Shown one piece after another: positions 18,901 through 26,924 of a DNA stretch of 64,000 nucleotides (position 1 is its first letter; each line of letters opens with the position of its first letter). The DNA is from Gallaecimonas kandeliae (GTDB taxonomy: Bacteria > Pseudomonadota > Gammaproteobacteria > Enterobacterales > Gallaecimonadaceae): contig NZ_CP118480.1 in assembly GCF_030450055.1 (NCBI RefSeq), positions 186,001 through 250,000 of the forward strand, written 5' to 3'. The position numbers were made by a program, and so were the translations under genes. The notes under the pieces are model-generated. The model made no database searches. It saw nothing but the letters and a program-made list of their open reading frames with translations, and was not told the origin of the DNA.

Positions 18901-21140
18901 CCAATGGTGACGGCCAGCCCGACTGGGACAGCGAAGCCATCTGCATGTCCACCTCCGAGGGCATCACCGACTACTGCAACATCAACAACCCCCAGCCCGG
19001 CAAGTACTGGGTGGTGATCAGCAACTATCAGCACAACTTCATTGACCCGGCCAACACCTTCGACACCTACAAGGTAGCCAGCGCCGTTGTCGGCAAGGAC
19101 GGCTCCAACGCCCTGACCGCCGAAGGCCCCGCCATGCTGGACGGCCTGACCCCGGCCGACGTCAAGCTGAACTGGGACCTGCCGGACGCCGTCAAGGGTG
19201 ACGTCTACTACTCCATGCTGACCGTGGGCAGTGATGCCAGCCAGCCGGCCAACATCGCCCAGATCCCGGTGCGCATCGAGCGTGGCAACAACGATGTGAC
19301 CCTGGAAGGCTCCCAGACCCAGGCCCGTGCCGGTGACGTCATCGACATGCACCTGCATGTGATGGAAAACCTCGACGGTTACGACCACGACATCAACATC
19401 AGCTCCACGCTGCCGGGCAACCTGGCCCTGGTGCCCGGCTCGGTGAAGCTGTCCAAGGCCATCAACGCCGAGGGCCTGGAGGAGACCGACAACGGCTTCA
19501 CCCTGACCTCCAACCAGCCCAACAGCGCCGACTGGCAGCGTGGCTACAAGGTCACCACCAGCGACAACGACCCCCTGTGCCATATGCCCAACTACGGCCA
19601 GGCGGATCGCAACTACGTGAACCTCTGGGACTTCGGCTTTAGGCCGCAGATCGGTGGCGAGTGGAACGACAACACTGTAGTGCCGTTGAGCTGGTACTAC
19701 GGTGATGGCGCTTATGCCACCGTCTTCCACAACTTCGACCAGACCGCCAGGTTCCCGAACCTGACCATCAGCCCCATGGGCTACCTGCAACTGGACGAGA
19801 TGCCGCTGTTCTATCCGGAGGCCCTGCCCGCGGATTACCAGGGCTTCCCGGATGCCTTCATCGCGCCCTTCATGCGCGGTATCGCCGTGACCGAGAGCGG
19901 TATCGACTGGAGCCAGCTCCATACCCCGCTGAATGTCGACCTCTTCTCCGAGGCCAATACTTCCGGTATCAGCATGGGCTTCACCGCCGACGGCACCGTC
20001 ATCATGGAATGGGACAAGGCCCGTACCTATATGCAGGAGGCCTCCGGTGGCATCGGCATCGGCATCGGCTCGGTGGGCGCCAGCCCGCAGTCCAGCGGCT
20101 GGGTGGACGTGGACCGTGACGACAGCTACGACTTCGAAACCGTCTACAACCTCAACTACCGCTACGGCGACGGCCAGTACGAAGTGATCATGGGTTACCA
20201 GAACATCGACTTCGGCACCCAAGGCGGCCAGGGCTCCATCGGCATCCACGGCTTTGAAGGCTACCGCGGCTCCTTCGGCCCCGAAGGCGATTACCTGGGC
20301 AGCCAGTACGCCCTGGACAACCTCAAGGACAAGGTCAAGAGCGATCTCGCCGTCTGTTACGACTACGTAGGCCCCGAGAGCAGCCAGTTCGACATCGACT
20401 TCCAGGTCATGGTGAAGAACGACGCTTCCGGTACCGAAGAGCCGATCAAGGTCAACGTCGACCGCAGCGGCCTGCCCACCGAGACGTTGGAGCACAACCT
20501 CAACGTGCCTTCCAACATCACTGTGGGCGCCATCGGTGACCAGACCATCGCCGAGGACACCCAGCTGGACGGCCTGATGGTGGCTTACTCCGACGAGAAC
20601 CAGGTCGCCAACATCATCACTGTCTCTGGCGATCATGTGACCGGCGTGGCCAACGGCAACACCCCTGGCTCTACTGTCACTATCGTGCCCGAAGCCAACT
20701 TCAACGGCACCACCACCGTCACCATCACGGTGGCCGACAGCAAGAACCCCAGCGACGCGGCCAGCACCAGCTTCGCGCTGAACGTGACCCCGGTGGCCGA
20801 CGCCCCCCTGGCCAACGCCGGCAGCACCGTCACCATCACCGAAGGGGACAGCGCCACCCTGGACGGCTCCGCTTCCGTGGATCCGGACGGCGGCGTGCTG
20901 AGTTACAGCTGGACAGGCAGCGACGGCAGCATCAGCAACGGTGACCAAGCCGTGGCCAGCGTCTCCGGCCTGAGCGCCGGTGACCACAGCTTCACCTTGA
21001 CCGTCAGCAACGCCAACGGCTCCAGCTCCGCCAACATGACTGTCCACGTCAACGGCAAGTCTGGTGGCGGTGGTGCCGGCGGCCTGCTGTTACTGCTGGC
21101 AGCGCCCCTGGCCTGGTTGCGCCGCCGCAAGGCAGCCTAA
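15852..21140 (+). CDS. Secreted S8 (subtilisin-like) serine peptidase with GlyGly-CTERM tail
   Basis: A 1762-residue secreted peptidase: signal peptide (1-25), I9-type propeptide (about 90-200), and an S8 catalytic domain with D249 (IVDTGINTDHPSF), H338 (GHGSHTAS) and S707 (SGTSMASPHVAG). A PA-like insert (about 500-620) sits between His and Ser, followed by a fibronectin-like region, pre-peptidase-like beta domains, a cadherin/PKD-like region (about 1540-1730) and a C-terminal GGGGAGGLLLLL helix plus RRRK, the GlyGly-CTERM sorting signal processed by rhombosortase after type II secretion. The GTG start follows GGAGG by 4 nt. A frame extension to 15717 is rejected because it reads through the duplicated leader. 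Confidence 0.93.
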   Translation: MKLKSLTLATLSALYSAGVATTVLAAPSMATGAAPVAKLQEMKLPSAEFMAQQQLRNKTSGNAVKRNNGQNIQLKRNTIADKFKASKADAQGEHDYIVELYGDTVIEQQRAMLVQQVASGAIPAKTLNDASAMRVTGAALRSPTAASQQLKVTQGQDSVLSAASALIGRQLDPKLRYTKVLNGFSLKMTQAEAQRMASLPQVKRITKNQMYHLQTDYGPIHIGADKVWSGDNVTNTPYQGEGMVVGIVDTGINTDHPSFQPTGDDGYTVQNPLGHGNYLGDCTQAEFADRCNDKLIGVFSYERITDAYSADAFQDPSKPWYEPNVEIRPRFGEDYVGHGSHTASTVAGNVIKNAPFQAASPTATGHGIDTGFTFDRVSGMAPHANIVAFQVCFPGESGDPYAGCPGDAILAGIEDAVATGVDVINFSIGGQESSPWESPMEQAFLQAHEAGIAVAVAAGNSGQNASGNEVFGYIDHSSPWLVNVAAASDGRNIGVVGKSLTNFDSDSTMYVPTTISGGSLSGGIVGDVVYAKNYPDPDTSDAFGPETCNVPFPAGTFQPTDIVVCDRGDIARKAKADNVKAGGAGGFVLANMSYDTSSPDGMIFNDIYSLPGIQISAGDAYYLKNWLADGSYHKGEITASHVERTIDENQADILASFSSRGPSYYAPEHLIPMITAPGVNIYAANSDDQPFTMGPNASDWTIMSGTSMASPHVAGAMTLVRQAHPDWTVSEVQSAMQMTSVQDVRYLPNPWSPLQDADIYRAGSGRVDVNAAVNSGLLMDESVENFRNADPANGGVVHNLNLPELVNMHCAESCTWVRTFKATRDGSWTVEPKTGEFSFQLEATPSSFSLKAGQTQSVVFTAKILNSQAKNYNSESEVHGSVRLVPDQPDIPSVFMPVAVTFDNRNLPDSVGFTSNRDQGIHNLGNLMLPQADAPVYSAATPVKAQLREVTLPQSVNYCSFACSHVPDASTDVTTIDVPEGASRLMVEVLARTATTIKGAANMWMAGDADVFIGYDANGDGQPDWDSEAICMSTSEGITDYCNINNPQPGKYWVVISNYQHNFIDPANTFDTYKVASAVVGKDGSNALTAEGPAMLDGLTPADVKLNWDLPDAVKGDVYYSMLTVGSDASQPANIAQIPVRIERGNNDVTLEGSQTQARAGDVIDMHLHVMENLDGYDHDINISSTLPGNLALVPGSVKLSKAINAEGLEETDNGFTLTSNQPNSADWQRGYKVTTSDNDPLCHMPNYGQADRNYVNLWDFGFRPQIGGEWNDNTVVPLSWYYGDGAYATVFHNFDQTARFPNLTISPMGYLQLDEMPLFYPEALPADYQGFPDAFIAPFMRGIAVTESGIDWSQLHTPLNVDLFSEANTSGISMGFTADGTVIMEWDKARTYMQEASGGIGIGIGSVGASPQSSGWVDVDRDDSYDFETVYNLNYRYGDGQYEVIMGYQNIDFGTQGGQGSIGIHGFEGYRGSFGPEGDYLGSQYALDNLKDKVKSDLAVCYDYVGPESSQFDIDFQVMVKNDASGTEEPIKVNVDRSGLPTETLEHNLNVPSNITVGAIGDQTIAEDTQLDGLMVAYSDENQVANIITVSGDHVTGVANGNTPGSTVTIVPEANFNGTTTVTITVADSKNPSDAASTSFALNVTPVADAPLANAGSTVTITEGDSATLDGSASVDPDGGVLSYSWTGSDGSISNGDQAVASVSGLSAGDHSFTLTVSNANGSSSANMTVHVNGKSGGGGAGGLLLLLAAPLAWLRRRKAA

Positions 21141-21168
21141 GCCGGCCTGAAATCCAACCCTGGTTAAA

Positions 21169-21196
21169 ACACCCCGCCTCGGCGGGGTGTTTTTTT
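21169..21196 (+). terminator. Terminator of the S8 peptidase gene
   Basis: Hairpin ACACCCCGCC-TC-GGCGGGGTGT (21169-21190) followed by a run of T to 21196. Confidence 0.92.
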
Positions 21197-21334
21197 GGAC
21201 CCAGTCCACGCTGATACAGAAACGTACATTCATTGATTGGCCTTGGTGCTAATTTTCCGCCCGCTTATTTTTCGTACTGCTTCACTGTCGGTGGAGCGGT
21301 GGTTAAGACGTCAAGCCCTTGGTAACAGAAGCCC

Positions 21335-22297
21335 ATGATCAGCCCCTCAGAGCATCCCCAGGAAGCACAGCGACTGCGCGCCCTTCATGGCCTTGGCCTG
21401 CTGGACAGCGCCGCCGAAGCGCGTTTCGATCGCCTGACCCGCATCGCCATGACCCTGTTCGAGGCCCCCTACGCCTTTTTCAGCCTGGTGGACGCCAAGC
21501 GCCAATGGTTCAAGTCCAAGCAGGGTCTGACCATCAAGGAAACCCCCAGGGATCTCTCCTTTTGTGGCCATACCCTGCTGCAGGAAGACGGCTTGCTGGT
21601 GGTGCCGGATGCCCTGGAAGACGACAGGTTTAGGGACAATCCCCTGGTCTTGGCCCAGCCCGGTATCCGCTTTTACGCCGGCCATGTGATCAGGGCGAAA
21701 AACGGCCTGCCGGTGGGCTCCCTCTGTGTCTGTGACGCCCAGCCCAGGCAGCCGACGGCCGCCCAACTGGGAGCCTTGCACGACCTGGCCGCCACCCTGG
21801 AAGACCTGCTTGCCGCGACCGAGACCAGCCTGGTGGACGAGCTGACCGGCGTCTACAACCGCCGGGGCCTGTTGCTGCAGGGGCCCGTCAGCCTGGAGTT
21901 CAGCGCCCGTACCGGGCGCCCCCTCTGCGCCCTGGTCTTCGACCTCACCGACTTCAAGGCCATCAACGACAGCTTCGGCCACAGCCAGGGTGATCAGGCC
22001 TTGCGGCTCTTCGTGCAGGGGCTGCAGTCCTTTACCCGCAGTACCGACGTCCTGGGGCGCCTGGGGGGAGACGAGTTCGCGTTGCTGCTCAGCGATGCCT
22101 TCGAGGTGCAGGCCAGGGCGCTGGTGCGCAGCCTGGAACGGCAGCTGCGCCAACTGGCCGAGGAACAACGGCTGTGCCATGGCATTCACTTCGACGCCGG
22201 CCTGGTGCAGTACGACCCTCGGGTCCACGATTCCCTGCAGGACCTCTTGGCCGAGGCCGACGGCCTGATGTACGAGTGCAAGAGGGCCAAGCAATAG
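21335..22297 (+). CDS. GAF-GGDEF diguanylate cyclase
   Basis: A 320-residue cytoplasmic enzyme predicted to make cyclic di-GMP. The N-terminal GAF domain (about 20-160) has the LCFCGHT-like segment SFCGHTLLQ. The GGDEF domain (about 165-320) has an intact active site GGDEF and an inhibitory I-site RSTD five residues before it. No membrane segment is visible. It starts at ATG 21335 with only a weak ribosome site. It is a single gene, and the ligand of the GAF domain is unknown. Confidence 0.92.
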   Translation: MISPSEHPQEAQRLRALHGLGLLDSAAEARFDRLTRIAMTLFEAPYAFFSLVDAKRQWFKSKQGLTIKETPRDLSFCGHTLLQEDGLLVVPDALEDDRFRDNPLVLAQPGIRFYAGHVIRAKNGLPVGSLCVCDAQPRQPTAAQLGALHDLAATLEDLLAATETSLVDELTGVYNRRGLLLQGPVSLEFSARTGRPLCALVFDLTDFKAINDSFGHSQGDQALRLFVQGLQSFTRSTDVLGRLGGDEFALLLSDAFEVQARALVRSLERQLRQLAEEQRLCHGIHFDAGLVQYDPRVHDSLQDLLAEADGLMYECKRAKQ

Positions 22298-22334
22298 GGC
22301 AGGGCGTTCCGGCGGCCCTCCCCGGCGGTCGGTC

Positions 22335-22374
22335 GTAACACAAATTCACTTGTGATTTACGGCGATGCTATGAT
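22335..22374 (+). promoter_or_regulatory. Candidate promoter and palindromic operator of the zinc operon
   Basis: An inverted repeat CACAA-N6-TTGTG (22339-22354), flanked by GTAA and TTAC (22335-22360), overlaps a possible promoter: TTCACT (22345-22350), 18 bp, TATGAT (22369-22374). The context suggests a metal-responsive repressor such as Zur, but the sequence does not match the E. coli Zur box I remember. The predicted start of transcription falls at about the ATG of the next gene, so the mRNA may be nearly leaderless or the promoter call may be wrong. Confidence 0.4.
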
Positions 22375-22380
22375 GCCGCC

Positions 22381-22692
22381 ATGAAAATGCAGCCCCTTCA
22401 TCAGCTTCGCAAACGCAGCGTGCAGTTCAGATGCGCGCTGGCGATGCTGTTGTTGTTCGGCTGGAGCCTGCTCCAGTTCAGCGTCGGCGAAGAGCCGGCC
22501 CACCTGCTGCAAAAAGACAACCACTGCGCCCTCTGCGTGTCCTCCATCAACCTCGGCAACGCCCTGGCGGCGACCCTGCCGGAGTTGGCCAAGGTCAGCC
22601 CAGCGCCCCTGGAATACGTGGCGGCCAGGGTGGAGGCCGTCCGCGCCTTCCCCGTCATCCCCCGCAGCCGCGCCCCTCCAGCCGTTCTCTGA
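22381..22692 (+). CDS. Small membrane protein, DUF2946-like
   Basis: A 103-residue protein of unknown function, with a basic N-terminus, one hydrophobic helix (about 18-36) and a conserved-looking DNHCALCVSS segment (His plus CxxC-like pair) near residue 50, as in DUF2946-type proteins often found near metal transport genes. It heads a run of four plus-strand genes with a porin, a metal-binding lipocalin-free periplasmic protein and a permease. Start ATG 22381 or ATG 22387. A metal-linked role is inferred only from the Cys/His motif and neighbours. Confidence 0.65.
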   Translation: MKMQPLHQLRKRSVQFRCALAMLLLFGWSLLQFSVGEEPAHLLQKDNHCALCVSSINLGNALAATLPELAKVSPAPLEYVAARVEAVRAFPVIPRSRAPPAVL

Positions 22693-22767
22693 TCACCCTT
22701 TCAAACAATCACTCAGCCCCGGGTTCGGGACTGGGGTTATTGAACCGTGTTTTTCGGAGACTACCGG

Positions 22768-24099
22768 ATGAAAGTAGCCCATTCGCTGCTGCTGGCCCTC
22801 TTGGCCGGCGCTGCCCTGCCGTCCCATGCGGCGGACAAGGATAAAGACAAGGAAATCGCCGCCCTGCGTGCAGAGTTGGCGGCCCTCAAGAAGCAGAACG
22901 AAGACAAGATAGCGGAGCTGGAGCAGCGCATCAGCGACGCCGAGGACGCCCAGGACGAGCTCAACGACCAGACCCAGCAGCTGGCCATCGATCTGAGCCA
23001 GCAGTCCAACCGCACCGCCGCCAACACCTTCAACCCCGGCATAGGGGTGGTGCTGAACGGCAAGTTCGTGCAGGCCCCGGCCGACTACCAGTTCAGCCTG
23101 CCGGGCTTCCCCCTCGGCGGTGAAGGTGGCCCCGGCGACAAGGGCTTCCAACTGGGCGAGTCCGAGATCAACCTGTCCGCCAACGTCGACGACAAGTTCT
23201 ACGGCAACCTGACGCTGTCCTTCGGTGACGGCGTCAGCGTGGAGGAGGCCTTCCTCCAGACCCTGACCTTGCCCGACGGCCTGGCGGTCAAGTTCGGCCG
23301 CTTCTTCTCCAGCATCGGCTACCTCAACAACCACCATACCCACACCGACGATTTCGCCGTCAGGCCCCTGGTCTACCAGGCCTTCCTGGGCGGCGAAAGC
23401 TTCGGTGACGACGGCGTCCAGCTGACCTGGTTGGCCCCCACCAAGCTGTTCTGGGAGAGCGGCGCCGAATGGTACAAGGGCGACAGCTACCCGGCGGCCG
23501 GTAGCGCCAACAGCGGCAAGGGCACCCACACCCTCTTCACCCACGTCGGCAGCGATCTCGGTGACAGCTGGAGCTGGCGGGCCGGCCTGTCCTGGCTCCA
23601 CGCCAAGGCCGACGGCCGCACGGTGGCAGACACCGCCGAGAGCTTCAGCGGCAAGAGCGACCTCTACATAGCCGACATGGTCTGGAAATGGGCCCCCAGC
23701 GGCAACACCACTGTCCACAACGCCAAGATCCAGGCCGAGTATTTCCACCGCAAGGAGCAGGGCGACTTCACCACCCTGGATACCAGCCTGCTGCCGTTGA
23801 ACAGCAAGCAGGACGGCTGGTACGTGCAGGGTGTCTACCAGTTCATGCCTCAGTGGCGGGCCGGCCTGCGCTACGAAGAGCTCAAGGCCGACAAGCTGCC
23901 CATGACCTTCGACGGCACTGCCCTGGACAACCTCGACCATGACCCGCGACAGTGGAGCATGATGGTGGACTGGAGCAACAGCGAGTTCAGCCGCATCCGC
24001 TTCCAGTACAGCCGCGACCAGGCCTCGCCCCAGGCCGCCAACCTCTTCACGCTGCAGTACATCGCAGCCTTCGGCGCCCACGGCGCCCACGTCTTCTAA
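22768..24099 (+). CDS. Outer-membrane porin with N-terminal coiled coil, zinc-operon associated
   Basis: A 443-residue protein: signal peptide (ending near SHAAD), an Ala/Glu/Lys-rich coiled coil (about 25-80) and a beta-barrel with repeated aromatic strands, resembling phosphate-selective porin O/P-type barrels. A His-rich stretch NNHHTHTDDF near residue 190 and a GAHGAHVF C-terminus could bind metal. CGGAG lies about 8 nt before ATG 22768. It lies 12 nt upstream of the znuA-like gene, which suggests it lets zinc or a zinc complex through the outer membrane. That function is inferred. Confidence 0.8.
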   Translation: MKVAHSLLLALLAGAALPSHAADKDKDKEIAALRAELAALKKQNEDKIAELEQRISDAEDAQDELNDQTQQLAIDLSQQSNRTAANTFNPGIGVVLNGKFVQAPADYQFSLPGFPLGGEGGPGDKGFQLGESEINLSANVDDKFYGNLTLSFGDGVSVEEAFLQTLTLPDGLAVKFGRFFSSIGYLNNHHTHTDDFAVRPLVYQAFLGGESFGDDGVQLTWLAPTKLFWESGAEWYKGDSYPAAGSANSGKGTHTLFTHVGSDLGDSWSWRAGLSWLHAKADGRTVADTAESFSGKSDLYIADMVWKWAPSGNTTVHNAKIQAEYFHRKEQGDFTTLDTSLLPLNSKQDGWYVQGVYQFMPQWRAGLRYEELKADKLPMTFDGTALDNLDHDPRQWSMMVDWSNSEFSRIRFQYSRDQASPQAANLFTLQYIAAFGAHGAHVF

Positions 24100-24111
24100 G
24101 GGAGAGCCCAG

Positions 24112-25014
24112 ATGAAAGTCTTCAAATACCTCGCCCTGCCCCTGTTGATGGCCGCCGCCGGTGCCCAGGCCAAGGTGCAGATCTTTGCCTGTGAACCCGA
24201 GTGGGCCGCAGTGGCCGTTGAGGTGGGTGGTGACAAGGTGGAGGCCTTCGCCGCCACCACTGGCCTGCAGGACCCCCACCATATCCAGGCTCGTCCCAGC
24301 CTGATCGCCAAGGTCCGTGACGCCGACATGGTGGCCTGTACCGGCGCCGACCTGGAGGTGGGCTGGCTGCCGCTGCTGCTGCAAAGGGCTTCCAACCCCG
24401 ACCTGCAGAAGGGCAAGCCCGGCTACTTCATGGCCGCCAACTACGTGCGCCTGCTGGGCATTCCCAAGCAGATCGACCGCAGCCAGGGCGACGTCCATGC
24501 CGCCGGCAACCCCCACATCCAGACCAGCCCGGCCAACATGCTGCCGGTGGCCCGCGCCATGGCCGAGCACCTGGGCCAGCTGGACCCGGCCAACACCGGC
24601 TACTACCAGCAGCGCCTGGGCGACTTCGAAGGCCGCTGGAAAGAAGCCATGAAGAAGTGGAAGGCCGAGACCAGGCCGCTGCGCCACGCCATGGTGGTGG
24701 TGCACCACGAGAGCTGGCTCTACCTGGAAGACTGGCTGAAGCTCAACCAGGTGGCGACCCTGGAAGACAAGCCCGGCATTCCACCCACCAGCGGTCACCT
24801 GGCCCAGATCCTCACCCAGATGAAGGAGCAGCCGGCCAAGGTCATCATCCACGCCGCCTACCAGAGCGAGAAGCCGGCCCAGTGGCTGGCGGACAAGACC
24901 GGCATACCCACCGTGACCCTGCCTTTCACCATCGGCGGCACGCCAGAGGCCAAGGATCTGTTCAGCCTCTATGACGACACCTTCAAGCGGCTGCTGGCGG
25001 CGGTGAAGTCATGA
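24112..25014 (+). CDS. znuA: Metal (zinc-type) ABC transporter substrate-binding protein
   Basis: Periplasmic cluster A-I metal-binding protein of 300 residues with a signal peptide (ending near AGAQA). Candidate metal ligands are H in LQDPHHIQARPS, H in GNPHIQTSP, H in VVHHESW and an acidic residue near the C-terminus. The His-rich mobile loop of E. coli ZnuA is absent. GGGAGA precedes the ATG and the stop overlaps the permease gene by 4 nt. Zinc is the likely substrate, manganese the alternative. Confidence 0.88.
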   Translation: MKVFKYLALPLLMAAAGAQAKVQIFACEPEWAAVAVEVGGDKVEAFAATTGLQDPHHIQARPSLIAKVRDADMVACTGADLEVGWLPLLLQRASNPDLQKGKPGYFMAANYVRLLGIPKQIDRSQGDVHAAGNPHIQTSPANMLPVARAMAEHLGQLDPANTGYYQQRLGDFEGRWKEAMKKWKAETRPLRHAMVVVHHESWLYLEDWLKLNQVATLEDKPGIPPTSGHLAQILTQMKEQPAKVIIHAAYQSEKPAQWLADKTGIPTVTLPFTIGGTPEAKDLFSLYDDTFKRLLAAVKS

Positions 25015-25811
25015 ACTGGGCCGCCCTCGACCTGAGCATACTGGGCCCGGCGCTGGTGGCGGGCCTGCTGGTGGTGGCCACCCATGTGCCGCTGGGCCGC
25101 TCCGTACTGAGCCGCGGCATCATCTTCATCGACCTGGCCATAGCCCAGATCGCGGGCCTGGGGGTGATCGCCGCCAACGTCTTCGGTTGGGAGACCGACG
25201 GCTGGATGATCCAGGTGGCCGCCGTGTCGGCGGCCATGCTGGGGGCCCTCTTCCTGCACTGGACAGAGAAGCGTTTCCCGGAGATCCAGGAAGCCCTGAT
25301 CGGGGTGGTGTTCGCCCTGGGCGCCACCATGGGCCTGCTGCTGCTGGCCAACAACCCCCACGGCGGCGAGGAACTCAAGGATCTCCTGGTCGGGCAGATC
25401 CTCTGGGTCTCCTTCTCCCAGCTGATCCCGGTGGCCGTGCTCTACGCCCTGGTGCTGGTGATCTGGTTCCGCTTCGACGTACCCAAGGCCCACCGCCTGC
25501 TGTTCTACCTGCTGTTCGCGGTGACGGTGACGGCCTCTGTGCAGCTGGTGGGGGTCTACCTGGTGTTTGCCAGCCTCATCATCCCGGCCCTGGGGGCCCG
25601 CAACTACAAGGCCAGGCCTGGCCTGGCGGTGGCCTACCTGCTGGGGGCCGCCGGCTATGTGCTGGGGCTGGTGGCTTCGGCCCTGTTCGACCTGCCGTCC
25701 GGCGCCGTCATCGTCTGGACCCTGGCGGTGATGGGCATAGTGGGCGGCTACCTGGTGCGCTACTTCCCGTCGGCCAAGGCCGAGAGGCCCATGGTGGCCT
25801 CCCACCACTGA
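25011..25811 (+). CDS. znuB: Metal ABC transporter permease (ZnuB-like)
   Basis: A 266-residue inner-membrane permease of the ABC-3 family with about eight hydrophobic segments and the family regions SRGIIFIDLAIAQIAGLG and YLVFASLIIPALGARN. It is coupled to the substrate-binding gene by an ATGA overlap and is followed at once by a terminator. No ATP-binding subunit gene lies next to it or anywhere in the window, so the transporter must borrow one or work differently. Confidence 0.88.
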   Translation: MNWAALDLSILGPALVAGLLVVATHVPLGRSVLSRGIIFIDLAIAQIAGLGVIAANVFGWETDGWMIQVAAVSAAMLGALFLHWTEKRFPEIQEALIGVVFALGATMGLLLLANNPHGGEELKDLLVGQILWVSFSQLIPVAVLYALVLVIWFRFDVPKAHRLLFYLLFAVTVTASVQLVGVYLVFASLIIPALGARNYKARPGLAVAYLLGAAGYVLGLVASALFDLPSGAVIVWTLAVMGIVGGYLVRYFPSAKAERPMVASHH

Positions 25812-25814
25812 CCC

Positions 25815-25839
25815 AAAGGGCCCTGCGGGGCCCTTTTTT
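25815..25839 (+). terminator. Terminator of the zinc operon
   Basis: Hairpin AAAGGGCCC-TGCG-GGGCCCTTT (25815-25836) followed by T residues. Confidence 0.9.
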
Positions 25840-25898
25840 CTGCCGCCTGTTCAGGCTCCGCCTAATCTCTAATAAACCCCCATCCAGCGGAGTTCCTC

Positions 25899-26279
25899 GT
25901 GGACAGGAAATTCATCGTCATCGCCCTTAGCTACGCCATCATCGGCATGTTGCTGGGCATCGCCATGGCCATCTCCCAGGACCACGGCCAACTGGTCACC
26001 CACGCCCACATCATGCTGGCCGGCTTCGTGGTGTCCTTCGTCTATGGCCTCTGCCACAAGCTCTGGCTGGGTAGCCCAGGCCCCATGGCCCAGGTGCAGT
26101 TCTACCTGCACCAGGTCGGAGTGGCGGTGCTGGTGGTGGGCCTTTTCCTTCTTTATGGTAATTTCGTGCCGGGGGAGAAGCTGGAACCCGTGTTGGCCAG
26201 CGCCTCCCTGGCCGTGCTCGCGGGCATGGTGCTGATGTTGGCGCTGGTGTTGAAGGCGCCCAAAGGCACCTCAAGCTAG
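25899..26279 (+). CDS. Small membrane protein resembling part of heme-copper oxidase subunit I
   Basis: A 126-residue protein with four predicted membrane helices. The segment LVTHAHIMLAGFVVS resembles the first heme-ligand region of cbb3/NorB-type oxidase subunit I (HAHINLLGWV), and a second His lies in YLHQVGVAVL. It is far too short to be an oxidase and has no partner subunit nearby. The start is GTG 25899, after AGCGGAG. The function is unknown. Heme binding is an inference from the His motif. Confidence 0.75.
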   Translation: MDRKFIVIALSYAIIGMLLGIAMAISQDHGQLVTHAHIMLAGFVVSFVYGLCHKLWLGSPGPMAQVQFYLHQVGVAVLVVGLFLLYGNFVPGEKLEPVLASASLAVLAGMVLMLALVLKAPKGTSS

Positions 26280-26310
26280 GGTGCCAAGGCAAACCACTCA
26301 AGGAAGACCC

Positions 26311-26856
26311 ATGAAATTCCGTTACCTGATCACTGCCCTCTTTCCCCTCGGCCTGATGGCCGCCACCCCGGACTACCAGGCCATAGGCGACGAACTGCTG
26401 GCCATGATGGCGCAGGACCAGGGGGTGATGAAGGGGGAGATCAAGGGCGAGGATAAGGACCAGATGTTCCGGCGCCACCAGGCCAGGGTGGAAGAGATAG
26501 TGGCGCAAATCGGCTGGCCGACCATTCCCCTGGTGGGGAAAAAGGCCTCCCAGGCCGCCTGGCTGCTGGTGCAGCACGCCGACCAGGACAAGGCCTTCCA
26601 GCAGCGGATGCTGGCGCTGATGGCCCCCCTGGCCGAAAAGGGGGACATAGACGGTGCCAACTACGCCTACCTCTATGACCGCACCCACAAGCCCCAGCGC
26701 TACGGCACCCAGGGCGGCTGCCAGGGGGACAGCTTCGTGCCCTTCGAGATGGAGGATCCGGCAGGGGTCGAGGCCAGGCGCAAGGCGGTCGGCATGATGA
26801 GCTTCAAGGATTACGCGGACATGGCCAGCCGCCACATGTGCCACAGGAAGCCCTGA
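26311..26856 (+). CDS. DUF6624-like secreted protein
   Basis: A 181-residue protein of unknown function with a signal peptide (ending near LMAAT). The mature part is helical and contains QDQGVMKGE, IGWPTIPLVGKKASQAAWLL and a His in LVQHAD, the pattern I associate with DUF6624. Two C-terminal Cys (GGCQGDS and HMCHRKP) may pair. AAGGAAG precedes ATG 26311. The frame extends 10 codons upstream only through a GTG with no ribosome site. Confidence 0.7.
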   Translation: MKFRYLITALFPLGLMAATPDYQAIGDELLAMMAQDQGVMKGEIKGEDKDQMFRRHQARVEEIVAQIGWPTIPLVGKKASQAAWLLVQHADQDKAFQQRMLALMAPLAEKGDIDGANYAYLYDRTHKPQRYGTQGGCQGDSFVPFEMEDPAGVEARRKAVGMMSFKDYADMASRHMCHRKP

Positions 26857-26924
26857 GGAAAGATTGAAACTGTTTTGTTAAATTGCTGTCGCAAGAGTGA
26901 CTTAACAACCCCATGGAAGGAAAA

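Noticed and set aside
18069-21047. A 992-codon open frame on the minus strand
   Set aside because: It lies wholly inside the S8 peptidase gene, has the low-complexity Gly/Val/His/Gln composition of antisense reading in GC-rich DNA, and shows no motif or ribosome site.
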